This document shows positions 16,910-23,997 of a stretch of DNA of 64,000 bases, piece after piece. The notes under the pieces were generated by a model, which had not been told where the DNA came from, did not search any database, and saw nothing but the letters and a program-made list of their open reading frames with translations. Positions within the stretch are counted from its first letter, which is position 1, and each line of letters starts with the position of its first letter. A program made the translations under genes and the position numbers. Source of the DNA: Paenibacillus sp. SY21-1 (GTDB lineage: Bacteria > Bacillota > Bacilli > Paenibacillales > Paenibacillaceae); NCBI RefSeq assembly GCF_005222705.1, contig NZ_STGF01000006.1, positions 230,714-294,713 of the forward strand. Direction: 5' to 3'.

Positions 16910-17032
16910 TTGAAGCCGTTTAGGACGAAGCTACAAAAAAACCGTACTTTTTGCTAAAAAAACCTCCATCTGGCGATTGAGCGGCTATGCTATGATTGTT
17001 CATGTTTACAGCTTTTACGGATGGAGGCTTTT
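16910..17032 (+). promoter_or_regulatory. Possible leader with RBS-sequestering hairpin before the GH43 gene
   Basis: TTGAAG (16910-16915), 16 bases and TACAAA (16932-16937) could be a promoter. Downstream, CCTCCATC(TG) at 16963-16972 pairs with (CG)GATGGAGG at 17018-17027, which contains the ribosome binding site of the GH43 gene. Flanking A and T runs extend the stem. Transcripts starting upstream of 16960 could therefore mask initiation. Confidence 0.4.
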
Positions 17033-17036
17033 CTGC

Positions 17037-18614
17037 ATGATTCAAAATCCCGTTTTGCCCGGCTTTAACCCGGATGCGTCGATTGTGCGGGTTGGAGAGG
17101 ATTATTACGTGGCAACCTCGACGTTTGAGTGGTTTCCCGGCGTCCAAATCTATCATTCCAAGGATCTGGCGAATTGGAGGCTCATCCCGCATGCGCTGCA
17201 ACGCAGGTCCCAGCTTGACTTGCTTGGCAGTCCAAGCTCCGGAGGGGTATGGGCTCCTGCTATTTCTTACGATAACGGCTTGTATTACTTGATCTATACG
17301 GATGTGAAGGCCCGCAAAGGGGTCTACAAGGATTTGCGCAATTATCTGGTGACGTCCGAAAGCATGGAGGGTCCTTGGTCGGAGCCTGTTTTTCTCAACG
17401 GCAGCGGGTTCGACCCGTATTTGTTCCACGAGGACGACGGCACCAAATGGCTGCTTAACATGCAATGGGATTTCCGTGACGGTCATAATCGGTTTGCGGG
17501 CATCGTCATGCAGCAATATGATCCCGAGCAGCAAAAGCTTGTTGGTCCGGTCCGCAGTCTATACAAAGGCACCTCGCTTGGGGTAACGGAAGGGCCGCAG
17601 CTGTTCAAGCGCAACGGCTTCTATTATTTGCTGGTAGCGGAAGGCGGCACCGGGGCCAACCATGCGGCGACGCTGGCGCGGTCGGAGCGGCTAGAAGGCC
17701 CGTATGAAACCGACCCGGAGTATCCGGTGCTGACAACGAGGGAAAGCGCGTCTTATCCGCTCCAAAATGCCGGTCACGGCATGGTAGTGGAAACGCAAAT
17801 CGGGCAGTGGTATATGTGCCACATATGCAGCCGGCCTTTTGCGGGCACGAAGCTGAACCCGCTTGGGAGAGAAACCTCGCTGCAGCGCTGCGAATGGACG
17901 GAGGACGGGTGGCTCCGTCTTGCCCATGGCGGCCGCTTGCCGGCCCTTGAAGCGCCGCTGCCGGATTTGCCGATTCATGCCTGGCCTGAGCTTGCGGAAA
18001 AGGACGATTTCGACGAGGAAACGCTTGCTCTCCACTACCAGACCTTGCGCGTTCCGGCAGACGGGTCCTGGCTTAGTCTGAGCGAGCGTCCCGGCTATTT
18101 GCGCCTGTACGGCAGAGAATCGCTCCATTCCTGGTTCCGCCAGAGCATGGTGGCAAGGCGGCTGCAGCATGTCCGCTGCACGGTTGAAACAAGTCTGGAG
18201 TTCGCGCCTGAGCATTTTATGCAAATGGCCGGATTGGTATTTTATTACGACGAGTCGGATTACTATTATTTGCGGGTAACGCGCGACGAGCGGCGCGGCC
18301 TGGTGCTCGGGCTGTCCTGCTCCGTTGGCGGCAAATACAGCGAACACAAGGAAAGCGAGCTTGACGTTGACGGTTGGCCTGCGTATTTCCTTCGTGCAGA
18401 CGTTCGCGGCAGATCGCTCCGCTTTCTGGCTTCGCCGGATGGAGCGCAATGGACGGAAGTCGGCGGCGAACGGGATATCGGCACGTTGTCCGATGAGTAC
18501 GGCGGCAAGCTGGGCTTTACAGGGGCGATGATCGGCTTGTGCGCGCAGGATATCAACGGCACGAGCAAGCATGCGGATTTTGACTATTTGACGTATCGCA
18601 TCGTTCAGGATTAG
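17037..18614 (+). CDS. Glycoside hydrolase family 43, beta-xylosidase/arabinofuranosidase type
   Basis: A 525-residue cytoplasmic enzyme: five-bladed propeller (about residues 1-310) followed by the C-terminal concanavalin-like domain of the XynB type. The three GH43 catalytic acids are recognisable: Asp13 (GFNPDAS), Asp126 (GSGFDPYLF, pKa modulator) and Glu185 (VTEGPQ, general acid). The start codon at 17037 follows GGAGG at 17023-17027. Codons upstream (to 16977) lack a ribosome binding site. It likely removes xylose or arabinose from short oligosaccharides. A strong terminator follows, and the GH51 arabinofuranosidase converges from the other side. Confidence 0.9.
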   Translation: MIQNPVLPGFNPDASIVRVGEDYYVATSTFEWFPGVQIYHSKDLANWRLIPHALQRRSQLDLLGSPSSGGVWAPAISYDNGLYYLIYTDVKARKGVYKDLRNYLVTSESMEGPWSEPVFLNGSGFDPYLFHEDDGTKWLLNMQWDFRDGHNRFAGIVMQQYDPEQQKLVGPVRSLYKGTSLGVTEGPQLFKRNGFYYLLVAEGGTGANHAATLARSERLEGPYETDPEYPVLTTRESASYPLQNAGHGMVVETQIGQWYMCHICSRPFAGTKLNPLGRETSLQRCEWTEDGWLRLAHGGRLPALEAPLPDLPIHAWPELAEKDDFDEETLALHYQTLRVPADGSWLSLSERPGYLRLYGRESLHSWFRQSMVARRLQHVRCTVETSLEFAPEHFMQMAGLVFYYDESDYYYLRVTRDERRGLVLGLSCSVGGKYSEHKESELDVDGWPAYFLRADVRGRSLRFLASPDGAQWTEVGGERDIGTLSDEYGGKLGFTGAMIGLCAQDINGTSKHADFDYLTYRIVQD

Positions 18615-18644
18615 CAAAGAAAGCAGCAAGCGATAACAAGCAGA

Positions 18645-18691
18645 AAAGCGTCTTTCGAAAAGCAGAGCTTCCGAAAGACGCTTTCTTTTTT
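18645..18691. terminator. Terminator between convergent GH43 and GH51 genes
   Basis: A perfect 13-bp stem (AAAGCGTCTTTCG/CGAAAGACGCTTT) with a 14-base loop, followed by CTTTTTT on the plus strand. On the minus strand it ends in CTTTTCTG, so it probably also serves the GH51 gene. Confidence 0.9.
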
Positions 18692-18726
18692 GAGAGGTTC
18701 ATGCAGTCGAACTGCGCGCGCTGCGC

Positions 18727-21123
18727 CTAGCCCGTTTGTTTAATTCTGAATACGGTAAGGGAATGCTTGGGGAAAACATGCTGAAAGCCTTGCTCGCCGA
18801 TTGTGAGCTTGCGCTCCTCAGGACGAATGTAGGCCGGCTTCTCGAAGCTGTTCTCCTCCTCCAGGCCGTACCCGGAAAGCTCCCATATATCGGCATGGCG
18901 GGAGGCTGCAGGCTGGTCGGCAAGCTCAATAGCCGCCGGGAAGTCATGCTCCTGCAGGTTGACCACTTTAACGATCACATCGCCCGACGCGTTATCGACG
19001 CTGGCTGAATAATAAAGGGGCTCAATAACAGGCAGTCTGTCCACCGTTTCGTGGATGAGCTCGCCGTCAATATAAGCGCGAAGCCGTCTGCCCTTCACCT
19101 CAAGCGCAAGCTCGTACTGAACGCCGGACTCAACCGTGAACAAGCTTTGCGTCAAGCAGGAGCCGCGCCCGTTTATCCTCGTGCTGATTGTGGAGTCCTG
19201 ATTTTGCCAACCGCTAATTTCCCAGAACAGGTAGTTGCGCTCGTCCTCTTTGCCAACATAAATGATAAAGCCGCGCGGGCCGCTGAGCTTGACCGCTTTT
19301 ACCCGAAGCGTGTAGTTTTCCCAGTCAGTCTCTCCCAGCGCTACGGCAGGGTTAGCCGTTCCGCCTGCTCTGGCAGACTCGGTATCTGTCAGCTCCGCCG
19401 TCCAGCCCTCATAGGCAATGATTTCTCCGGTATCGTCATTGGTCAGGGAGACGTCCGAATAACGGACTTCGCTCGCGTCAGACGCCAGCTCGATCAAGCC
19501 GTTAATCGGCTTTGGAGCGGGCTGCTTGCTTGCGGGGAAGCCGCTTGCTTCGACAGCCAGCAGATGATCGCCCTGATGATGCATGAACAGCTGCTGAACA
19601 TAGTAGTTCGCTGTGCCGAATACTTCATGGTTGTTGAACCAGATCAGATCGGGCTTCCAGTTCACATAATCCACATTGCACAGCATCGGGGCATAGCAGG
19701 CTAAGCCTACCGCATGGGCATTTTTCTCCAGGCCGGTCATGAAGGCCGCTTCCGCCAGCGCATTGTAATACGTGTTGCCCCAGGATGCATATTCGCCCAA
19801 AAATACCTTTGGATCATCCGCTTTAAAGTGATCGTAACGGTCGCAATTGGCAATAAACCATTCCGGAGACTGATAGTAATGCTCGTCCACCAGATCGGAG
19901 CGATTGTCCCTCGCCGACTTCCAGCCGCGTTCATATTCTCCGCCTGCGGCGAACGGTCCGCTGGAATTAATAATTTGGATATCCGGATGCTTCGCTTTAA
20001 TGGCCTTATGGAAATAAGCATAGCGTTCAAAAAAGGGCTCGCCGACCTCCTCGTTGCCGATTCCGATATATTCCAGCCCAAACGGCTCAGGATGCCCAAG
20101 CTCGGCGCGAATCGCACCCCATACCGTATCCGTATGGCCGTTGGCAAATTCGATCAAATCGAGTGCATCGTCAATCCACGGCTGCAGCTCGTCCAGCGGA
20201 ACAATCCGTTTATGATGAGGGTCATAGCCCCCTGGCAGAATAGGAATAGGCTTGGCGCCGATATCTTGGCAGAACAGGAAATATTCATAGTAGCCCAGGC
20301 CAAGCGTCTGATTATAGCGCCAGTTGTTGCGCCGCGCCGGGCGCTGCTCGATGGGCCCGATTGTATTTTTCCAGCGGTACATGGAGTTGCGGTCCTCCGC
20401 ATTCAGCGAGCCGTCATGAACAAGGCAGCCGCCGGGAAAGCGCATGAACTTTGGCTTTAAATCGGCAAGCATGACAGCGATATCCTCGCGCAACCCGTTC
20501 GTGCGTTCGCGGAATGTGCGGAGCGGAAACAGGGAGACCATGTCGACATACAGTTTGCCTGGGCTATGAACGGTAAGCGTCAGCCTGCTGCTGAAGTCCG
20601 TCCGGTCCGCTTCGATGACGGCTTCATATTTGGTCCATTCGTCCGAATCTACGCTGAACGACGCTTCACCGTATACGCTTCCATCTTGTCCCTCAAGCGC
20701 AACCTTCACCGGCAGAGCGGAGCTGCCGCTATCCCGCCGCCCGTAAAAGAAGAAACGGTATGACTCGCCTTGGCGCAAAGGGACGCCGGAATTAAAGCCG
20801 GCGTTCAGGAGGCCGACGCCGTCGCCGGCCTTCTCCACGTCGATAACCGCATAATGCCCATTCCTAACATTCATCGGGTGCTTGTCCTCAATGGCAAGCT
20901 CTCCTGTCCCTTGTCCGCGTTCAACCTTGTCCCATGCAGTTAGAGCATGGAAGCTCGGATGGTCGATCGGATCAAATTCGAAGGAGCGATTGCGAATAAG
21001 CTCGGCGTACAAGCCTCCGTCGGCAGCATGGTTCAAGTCCTCGAAAAAAATACCGAATAAATCGCCCAGCGGGGCGCCTTGGCGCCCGGTGTGGACCGTT
21101 AACGTGCCTTGGACATTGCTCAT
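18727..21123 (-). CDS. Alpha-L-arabinofuranosidase, glycoside hydrolase family 51
   Basis: A 798-residue enzyme that removes alpha-L-arabinose from arabinan and arabinoxylan fragments. It has a lectin/CBM4-like insertion early (about residues 65-215), a (beta/alpha)8 domain with FMRFPGGC, the general acid/base in YIGIGNEEVGE (about residue 356) and the nucleophile in FLGEYASWG (about 442), and extra C-terminal sandwich domains. No signal peptide is present. The start has GGAGG at the proper distance and an AT-rich upstream region containing TAAATTCATATTT, which also occurs upstream of the GH43-like gene at 51181. A common arabinose-responsive control is likely but inferred. Confidence 0.93.
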   Translation of the reverse strand: MSNVQGTLTVHTGRQGAPLGDLFGIFFEDLNHAADGGLYAELIRNRSFEFDPIDHPSFHALTAWDKVERGQGTGELAIEDKHPMNVRNGHYAVIDVEKAGDGVGLLNAGFNSGVPLRQGESYRFFFYGRRDSGSSALPVKVALEGQDGSVYGEASFSVDSDEWTKYEAVIEADRTDFSSRLTLTVHSPGKLYVDMVSLFPLRTFRERTNGLREDIAVMLADLKPKFMRFPGGCLVHDGSLNAEDRNSMYRWKNTIGPIEQRPARRNNWRYNQTLGLGYYEYFLFCQDIGAKPIPILPGGYDPHHKRIVPLDELQPWIDDALDLIEFANGHTDTVWGAIRAELGHPEPFGLEYIGIGNEEVGEPFFERYAYFHKAIKAKHPDIQIINSSGPFAAGGEYERGWKSARDNRSDLVDEHYYQSPEWFIANCDRYDHFKADDPKVFLGEYASWGNTYYNALAEAAFMTGLEKNAHAVGLACYAPMLCNVDYVNWKPDLIWFNNHEVFGTANYYVQQLFMHHQGDHLLAVEASGFPASKQPAPKPINGLIELASDASEVRYSDVSLTNDDTGEIIAYEGWTAELTDTESARAGGTANPAVALGETDWENYTLRVKAVKLSGPRGFIIYVGKEDERNYLFWEISGWQNQDSTISTRINGRGSCLTQSLFTVESGVQYELALEVKGRRLRAYIDGELIHETVDRLPVIEPLYYSASVDNASGDVIVKVVNLQEHDFPAAIELADQPAASRHADIWELSGYGLEEENSFEKPAYIRPEERKLTIGEQGFQHVFPKHSLTVFRIKQTG

Positions 21124-21142
21124 GAAAATCGAACCTCCATTT

Positions 21143-21184
21143 GAATTAATGTAAATATGAATTTAATGTCGTTAATATTAATTC
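21143..21184 (-). promoter_or_regulatory. AT-rich control region upstream of the GH51 gene
   Basis: GAATTAAT (21143-21150) and ATTAATTC (21177-21184) form an inverted repeat. Between them, on the minus strand, lies TAAATTCATATTT (plus coordinates 21153-21165), found again at 51042-51054. Probable operator. A TTGAAT/TAAATT promoter pair is possible but weak. Confidence 0.45.
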
Positions 21185-21256
21185 AATCATACTATTTTTA
21201 TCGCTTCTTGGGAACCTAAAATTTAAACGCTTCGGCGAAGCGGTAGAAAACGAGCG

Positions 21257-21336
21257 CAGTTGCCGCTGAATAGACGATCGGGATAATGGGGTGGGCTAAA
21301 GCCTCAGGGGGAGTAGTATGCGGGGAGCGGCAACTG
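21257..21336. repeat. 11-bp perfect inverted repeat left of the IS element
   Basis: CAGTTGCCGCT (21257-21267) and AGCGGCAACTG (21326-21336) bracket 58 bases, with a separate small hairpin CGCTTC/GAAGCG at 21228-21242. The stretch 21216-21364 has no ORF with a convincing start. It may be a non-coding RNA or the remains of a gene displaced when the IS element arrived. Confidence 0.4.
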
Positions 21337-21411
21337 AAGGGAAGCGCAAAGACCCCATTCGCGCTGAACTGTGACCCGAATTGTAGACGATTAAAACAAA
21401 GAGCCCTAAGC

Positions 21412-22254
21412 TCAACTAACAAGTAGATGACCTCTGTATTCATCGGGGGTCATCTTTTTTAACGTCCACTGGTATCTCTCTGAGTTGTAGTAGCTGATGT
21501 AATCCCTAACTCGAACTTGTACTTCCTCAATCGTCTGGCAATCGATAAAATCAACCTCATCTTTCATATGACCGAAGAACGACTCCATGGGTGCATTGTC
21601 CCAGCAGTTCCCTCTGCGAGACATCGATTGCTTAAATCCTGCCTCAGCTATGAAGTGACGGGTTTTAGGATGTGTATAATGCATTCCTTGATCGGAGTGT
21701 ATAATGGCCTCCGGATGAATATTCCCGTCCAATCGCTCTAATAGGCGTTGAAGTGTCCGTTCAACAATAGGAAGTTCAAGCGTGGCTGCCACGCAGTCGG
21801 CAAGAATCTGTCTGGTAGCCCCGTCCTTCACGCAGGAAAGGTACGCCCACTGACTGCCTCCATAGCGTAAATAAGTGATGTCTGTAAGAAATACTTTCTC
21901 GGGCTCACCTTGATTAAAATGACGCTCTAGCAGGTTAGGGCAAGTCTTGTGTTCGTGAGTTGCCTTGGCCATCTTCCGATAGGGGTTAGCCTGCCGTATG
22001 ACCGCGACTAAACCTGCCTTGCGCATGAGACGTCGAATTTTCTTGTGATTCATGATGACATGGCTTATTTGCTCAAGGCGCATTTTGATGACCAGTGCAC
22101 CGGCTTTACCGTTCAGTGTCTCAAAGTGCTCTCTGATAAGAACGATATCCACTTCATCAGCTAATGCCCGAATTTGGCGGTGATCCACGGTTGCAAGCCA
22201 TCGGTAGTAGCCGCTCGGACTTACACCCACAAGCTCACACAGATAACGCGTCAT
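21412..22254 (-). CDS. IS3-family transposase OrfB (DDE integrase catalytic part)
   Basis: Catalytic half of the transposase. The DDE triad is visible: Asp in FLTDITYLRYGG, Asp in IIHSDQGMHYT, Glu in NAPMESFFGHMKDE; RGNCWDNA is the usual conserved block. The Met at 22254 is only the first ATG of this frame. Reading upstream from the frameshift site gives a continuous in-frame segment (AERFEIINRTIRAYGLKR) that joins it to OrfA, so the active product is the OrfAB fusion. The catalytic triad and the element ends look intact, so the element could be active. Confidence 0.9.
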   Translation of the reverse strand: MTRYLCELVGVSPSGYYRWLATVDHRQIRALADEVDIVLIREHFETLNGKAGALVIKMRLEQISHVIMNHKKIRRLMRKAGLVAVIRQANPYRKMAKATHEHKTCPNLLERHFNQGEPEKVFLTDITYLRYGGSQWAYLSCVKDGATRQILADCVAATLELPIVERTLQRLLERLDGNIHPEAIIHSDQGMHYTHPKTRHFIAEAGFKQSMSRRGNCWDNAPMESFFGHMKDEVDFIDCQTIEEVQVRVRDYISYYNSERYQWTLKKMTPDEYRGHLLVS

Positions 22255-22313
22255 GCGTTTTAGGCCATATGCCCGAATCGTACGGTTGATGATCTCAAAG
22301 CGCTCAGCGGCCG

Positions 22314-22742
22314 TTAACGCCTCTTCTTCTGCCGCTCGAGCGCTTCGACCTTTTTTAGCAAGTCTACCTGGGCTTCAAGTATCTTGATCTTGGCCTGTGC
22401 TCGCTTTAACTCTTCTTCTACTAACTCTCCGGCAGGTTTGCGCCCTGTGCTGGCCTTGCCACGCCGATCCGTAGCCAGCCCTTCTTCGCCGTACAGTTCG
22501 TATGTTTCACGCCAACGCTTTAAGCTCTTTTTCGGCTTTTGATGTCCGATGACCTCGAGGTCGAAGCCTGCACGAACAAAGATCTCCGAAGGCATCTGTC
22601 CCATCCTGTAAGCTTTAAGAGCCTCCAACTTAAACGCAGGCGTGTACGTAATGGCTACCTCGGATACCTTTTGTACGTTGGGGTTCGCCTCCAACTTTCT
22701 TATCTGTTCTTCCGTAAATACGATTCGTTTCAACTTTCCCAT
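22314..22742 (-). CDS. IS3-family OrfA (helix-turn-helix DNA-binding protein)
   Basis: A 142-residue DNA-binding part of the transposase: helix-turn-helix with AFKLEALKAYRMGQMPSEI and SLKRWRETYE, then a leucine-zipper-like coiled coil (EELKRAQAKIKILEAQVDLLKKVEAL). The start at 22742 has GAGGAGTGGGG upstream; a longer reading to 22790 lacks this. Near its end, AAAAAAG (plus strand CTTTTTT at 22350-22356) reads A-AAA-AAG in the zero frame. A -1 slip there opens directly into OrfB. Confidence 0.88.
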   Translation of the reverse strand: MGKLKRIVFTEEQIRKLEANPNVQKVSEVAITYTPAFKLEALKAYRMGQMPSEIFVRAGFDLEVIGHQKPKKSLKRWRETYELYGEEGLATDRRGKASTGRKPAGELVEEELKRAQAKIKILEAQVDLLKKVEALERQKKRR

Positions 22743-22891
22743 GACCCCACTCCTCATCCCTGTATCTCGATTAAAACACAAATGACCCACAAGAGGGCCA
22801 CTTTTTTCAAAGTGTCCTTCTTATGGGTCACAGTTCACGTGAAAGCCGATGGGGTCTTTTGTCTAATAGGGAGCTGCCAGCCTAAGCATCC

Positions 22892-23794
22892 TTAATCCGG
22901 ATGTCTTGCAAACCACTCCAGCTTGGCGTAGAAATCCCCAAGCAAAAACCTGGAGTCGATTGAGCGGTATACGCGGATCGGTCGATTGCCGGGTTTGGCG
23001 AGATAACGCATGTCGGGTCCGATATCGGGGGCAGGGAGCCAGTCGTAATCGAATTCCTGCTCATCCAGCAAAAGGGAAACGGCGGGCGAATCGCCCAATA
23101 CCCATATTTCGCCTTTTGGCCAATGAGGCTGGTCGCTCCGCTCCGTATTGGTCCGCATGACACAATCGTACAAATAGTGTCCGATCGCGCCATGCGGCTG
23201 CACGTTGATCGCCAGCTCCGCCAGCCCTACGCGTACCGAATCATAAGCGTTTTTGGGAACCTGCCAGAGCGGTATGGGAGAATTAAACACGACGCGCGCC
23301 GCTGCAATATCGTTGCGCAGATTGAATTCCTCGCTTCCTTCCGGGTAGACGCCGCCTCCGATCCATACGGCAGTCAGCCTGTCAGCGATCCGCGGCTCCT
23401 GCAGGTAGGCAGACGCCAGATCGGTCAGAGGCCCTTGAAAGGTGACGAACAGCGGCAGAGGGTCATCTTTCATGGCTTCGTCAATAATAAGCTGCGACCC
23501 GGGAGACGGAACGGGGGTGTATTCATCAGCCAGTTTTTCATTTGCTCCCCGAATGACAGCGTAGCGGGATTCGAGCTTCATGATTCGCAGCACATTTAAA
23601 ATTTCATCGCAAGACTCCTTTGCGCCGTTGTTGCTTCGGACGCCAAAGTGCACTCCGATCAGTCCTTTTATTTGCAGTCTGGGTGAAAGCAGAGCATGTA
23701 CAATGGCATATTGGTCGTCGGCCTCGCATTTGGCATCGCTATCGATAATGACACGAATTTGTTTGGCGGCGGGTACTTCAAATGGCATGGGCAT
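22892..23794 (-). CDS. Nucleoside hydrolase (inosine-uridine preferring family)
   Basis: Hydrolyses nucleosides to base and ribose. The N-terminal metal cluster reads DSDAKCEADDQ (Asp18, Asp20, Asp26, Asp27), a longer spacing than the usual DxDxxxDD and like the variant subgroup that has DxDAKNExDD. TFQGPLTDLA and WIGGGVYPEG are the other conserved blocks, but the C-terminal Asp expected in the classical enzymes is less clear. It has 300 residues, normal length, and no signal peptide. The right end of the IS3 element is 55 bp downstream. Together with the importer and phosphorylase at 1-4749 it suggests salvage of exogenous nucleosides, although it is in a separate transcription unit. Confidence 0.82.
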   Translation of the reverse strand: MPMPFEVPAAKQIRVIIDSDAKCEADDQYAIVHALLSPRLQIKGLIGVHFGVRSNNGAKESCDEILNVLRIMKLESRYAVIRGANEKLADEYTPVPSPGSQLIIDEAMKDDPLPLFVTFQGPLTDLASAYLQEPRIADRLTAVWIGGGVYPEGSEEFNLRNDIAAARVVFNSPIPLWQVPKNAYDSVRVGLAELAINVQPHGAIGHYLYDCVMRTNTERSDQPHWPKGEIWVLGDSPAVSLLLDEQEFDYDWLPAPDIGPDMRYLAKPGNRPIRVYRSIDSRFLLGDFYAKLEWFARHPD

Positions 23795-23960
23795 AGTCGG
23801 GTAAACGTCCTTTCCAATTGGCAGATGGTTGCTCTTGAACCATTGTAGCCGATTGGGAGCAGGCGCTGAACGGCATTACGCCAAGTCCTTAAAAAACCGC
23901 ACTAATTCCTCAACTATCTGCACATTAACGCGCTGTACCCAGCGAAACGAGTGAATCGGT

Positions 23961-23997
23961 GCTCGTATAATTTGCCGCTAGGGGCGTTTATACGAGC
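23961..23997. repeat. Hairpin overlapping the histidine kinase stop codon
   Basis: GCTCGTATAA (23961-23970) and TTATACGAGC (23988-23997) are exact complements. The right arm includes the stop codon of the kinase gene. No T run follows, so it is a weak terminator or an RNA-stability hairpin. Confidence 0.5.

Larger units (their letters stand above)
21365..22837 (-). mobile_element. IS3-family insertion sequence (IS150-like), complete
   Basis: About 1.47 kb bounded by perfect 13-bp inverted repeats TGAACTGTGACCC (21365-21377) and GGGTCACAGTTCA (22825-22837), starting TG and ending CA as IS3 elements do. It contains orfA and orfB with an A-AAA-AAG frameshift site. No clear 3-4 bp target duplication is visible (left flank GCGC, right flank CGTG). 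The 5' end of the element forms a hairpin (TGACCC...GGGTCA), which may block read-in transcription. A second copy of this end occurs at 61537. Confidence 0.9.
21348..22859. other. Intrinsic terminator hairpin split by an IS insertion
   Basis: AAAGACCCCAT (21348-21358) left of the IS3 element and ATGGGGTCTTT followed by TTG (22849-22859) right of it are exact complements. Without the element they would sit about 17 bases apart as a stem with a T-rich tail. Confidence 0.6.

Noticed and set aside
17691..18629. A 312-codon minus-strand ORF opposite the GH43 gene
   Set aside because: Antisense to a clear GH43 enzyme, with no ribosome binding site and no domain.
19714..20460. A 248-codon plus-strand ORF opposite the GH51 gene
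   Set aside because: Shadow of the GH51 coding frame; the peptide has no family features.
21216..21364. A structured RNA left of the IS element
   Set aside because: Two hairpins are present but no known RNA class could be recognised. Listed only as a repeat.
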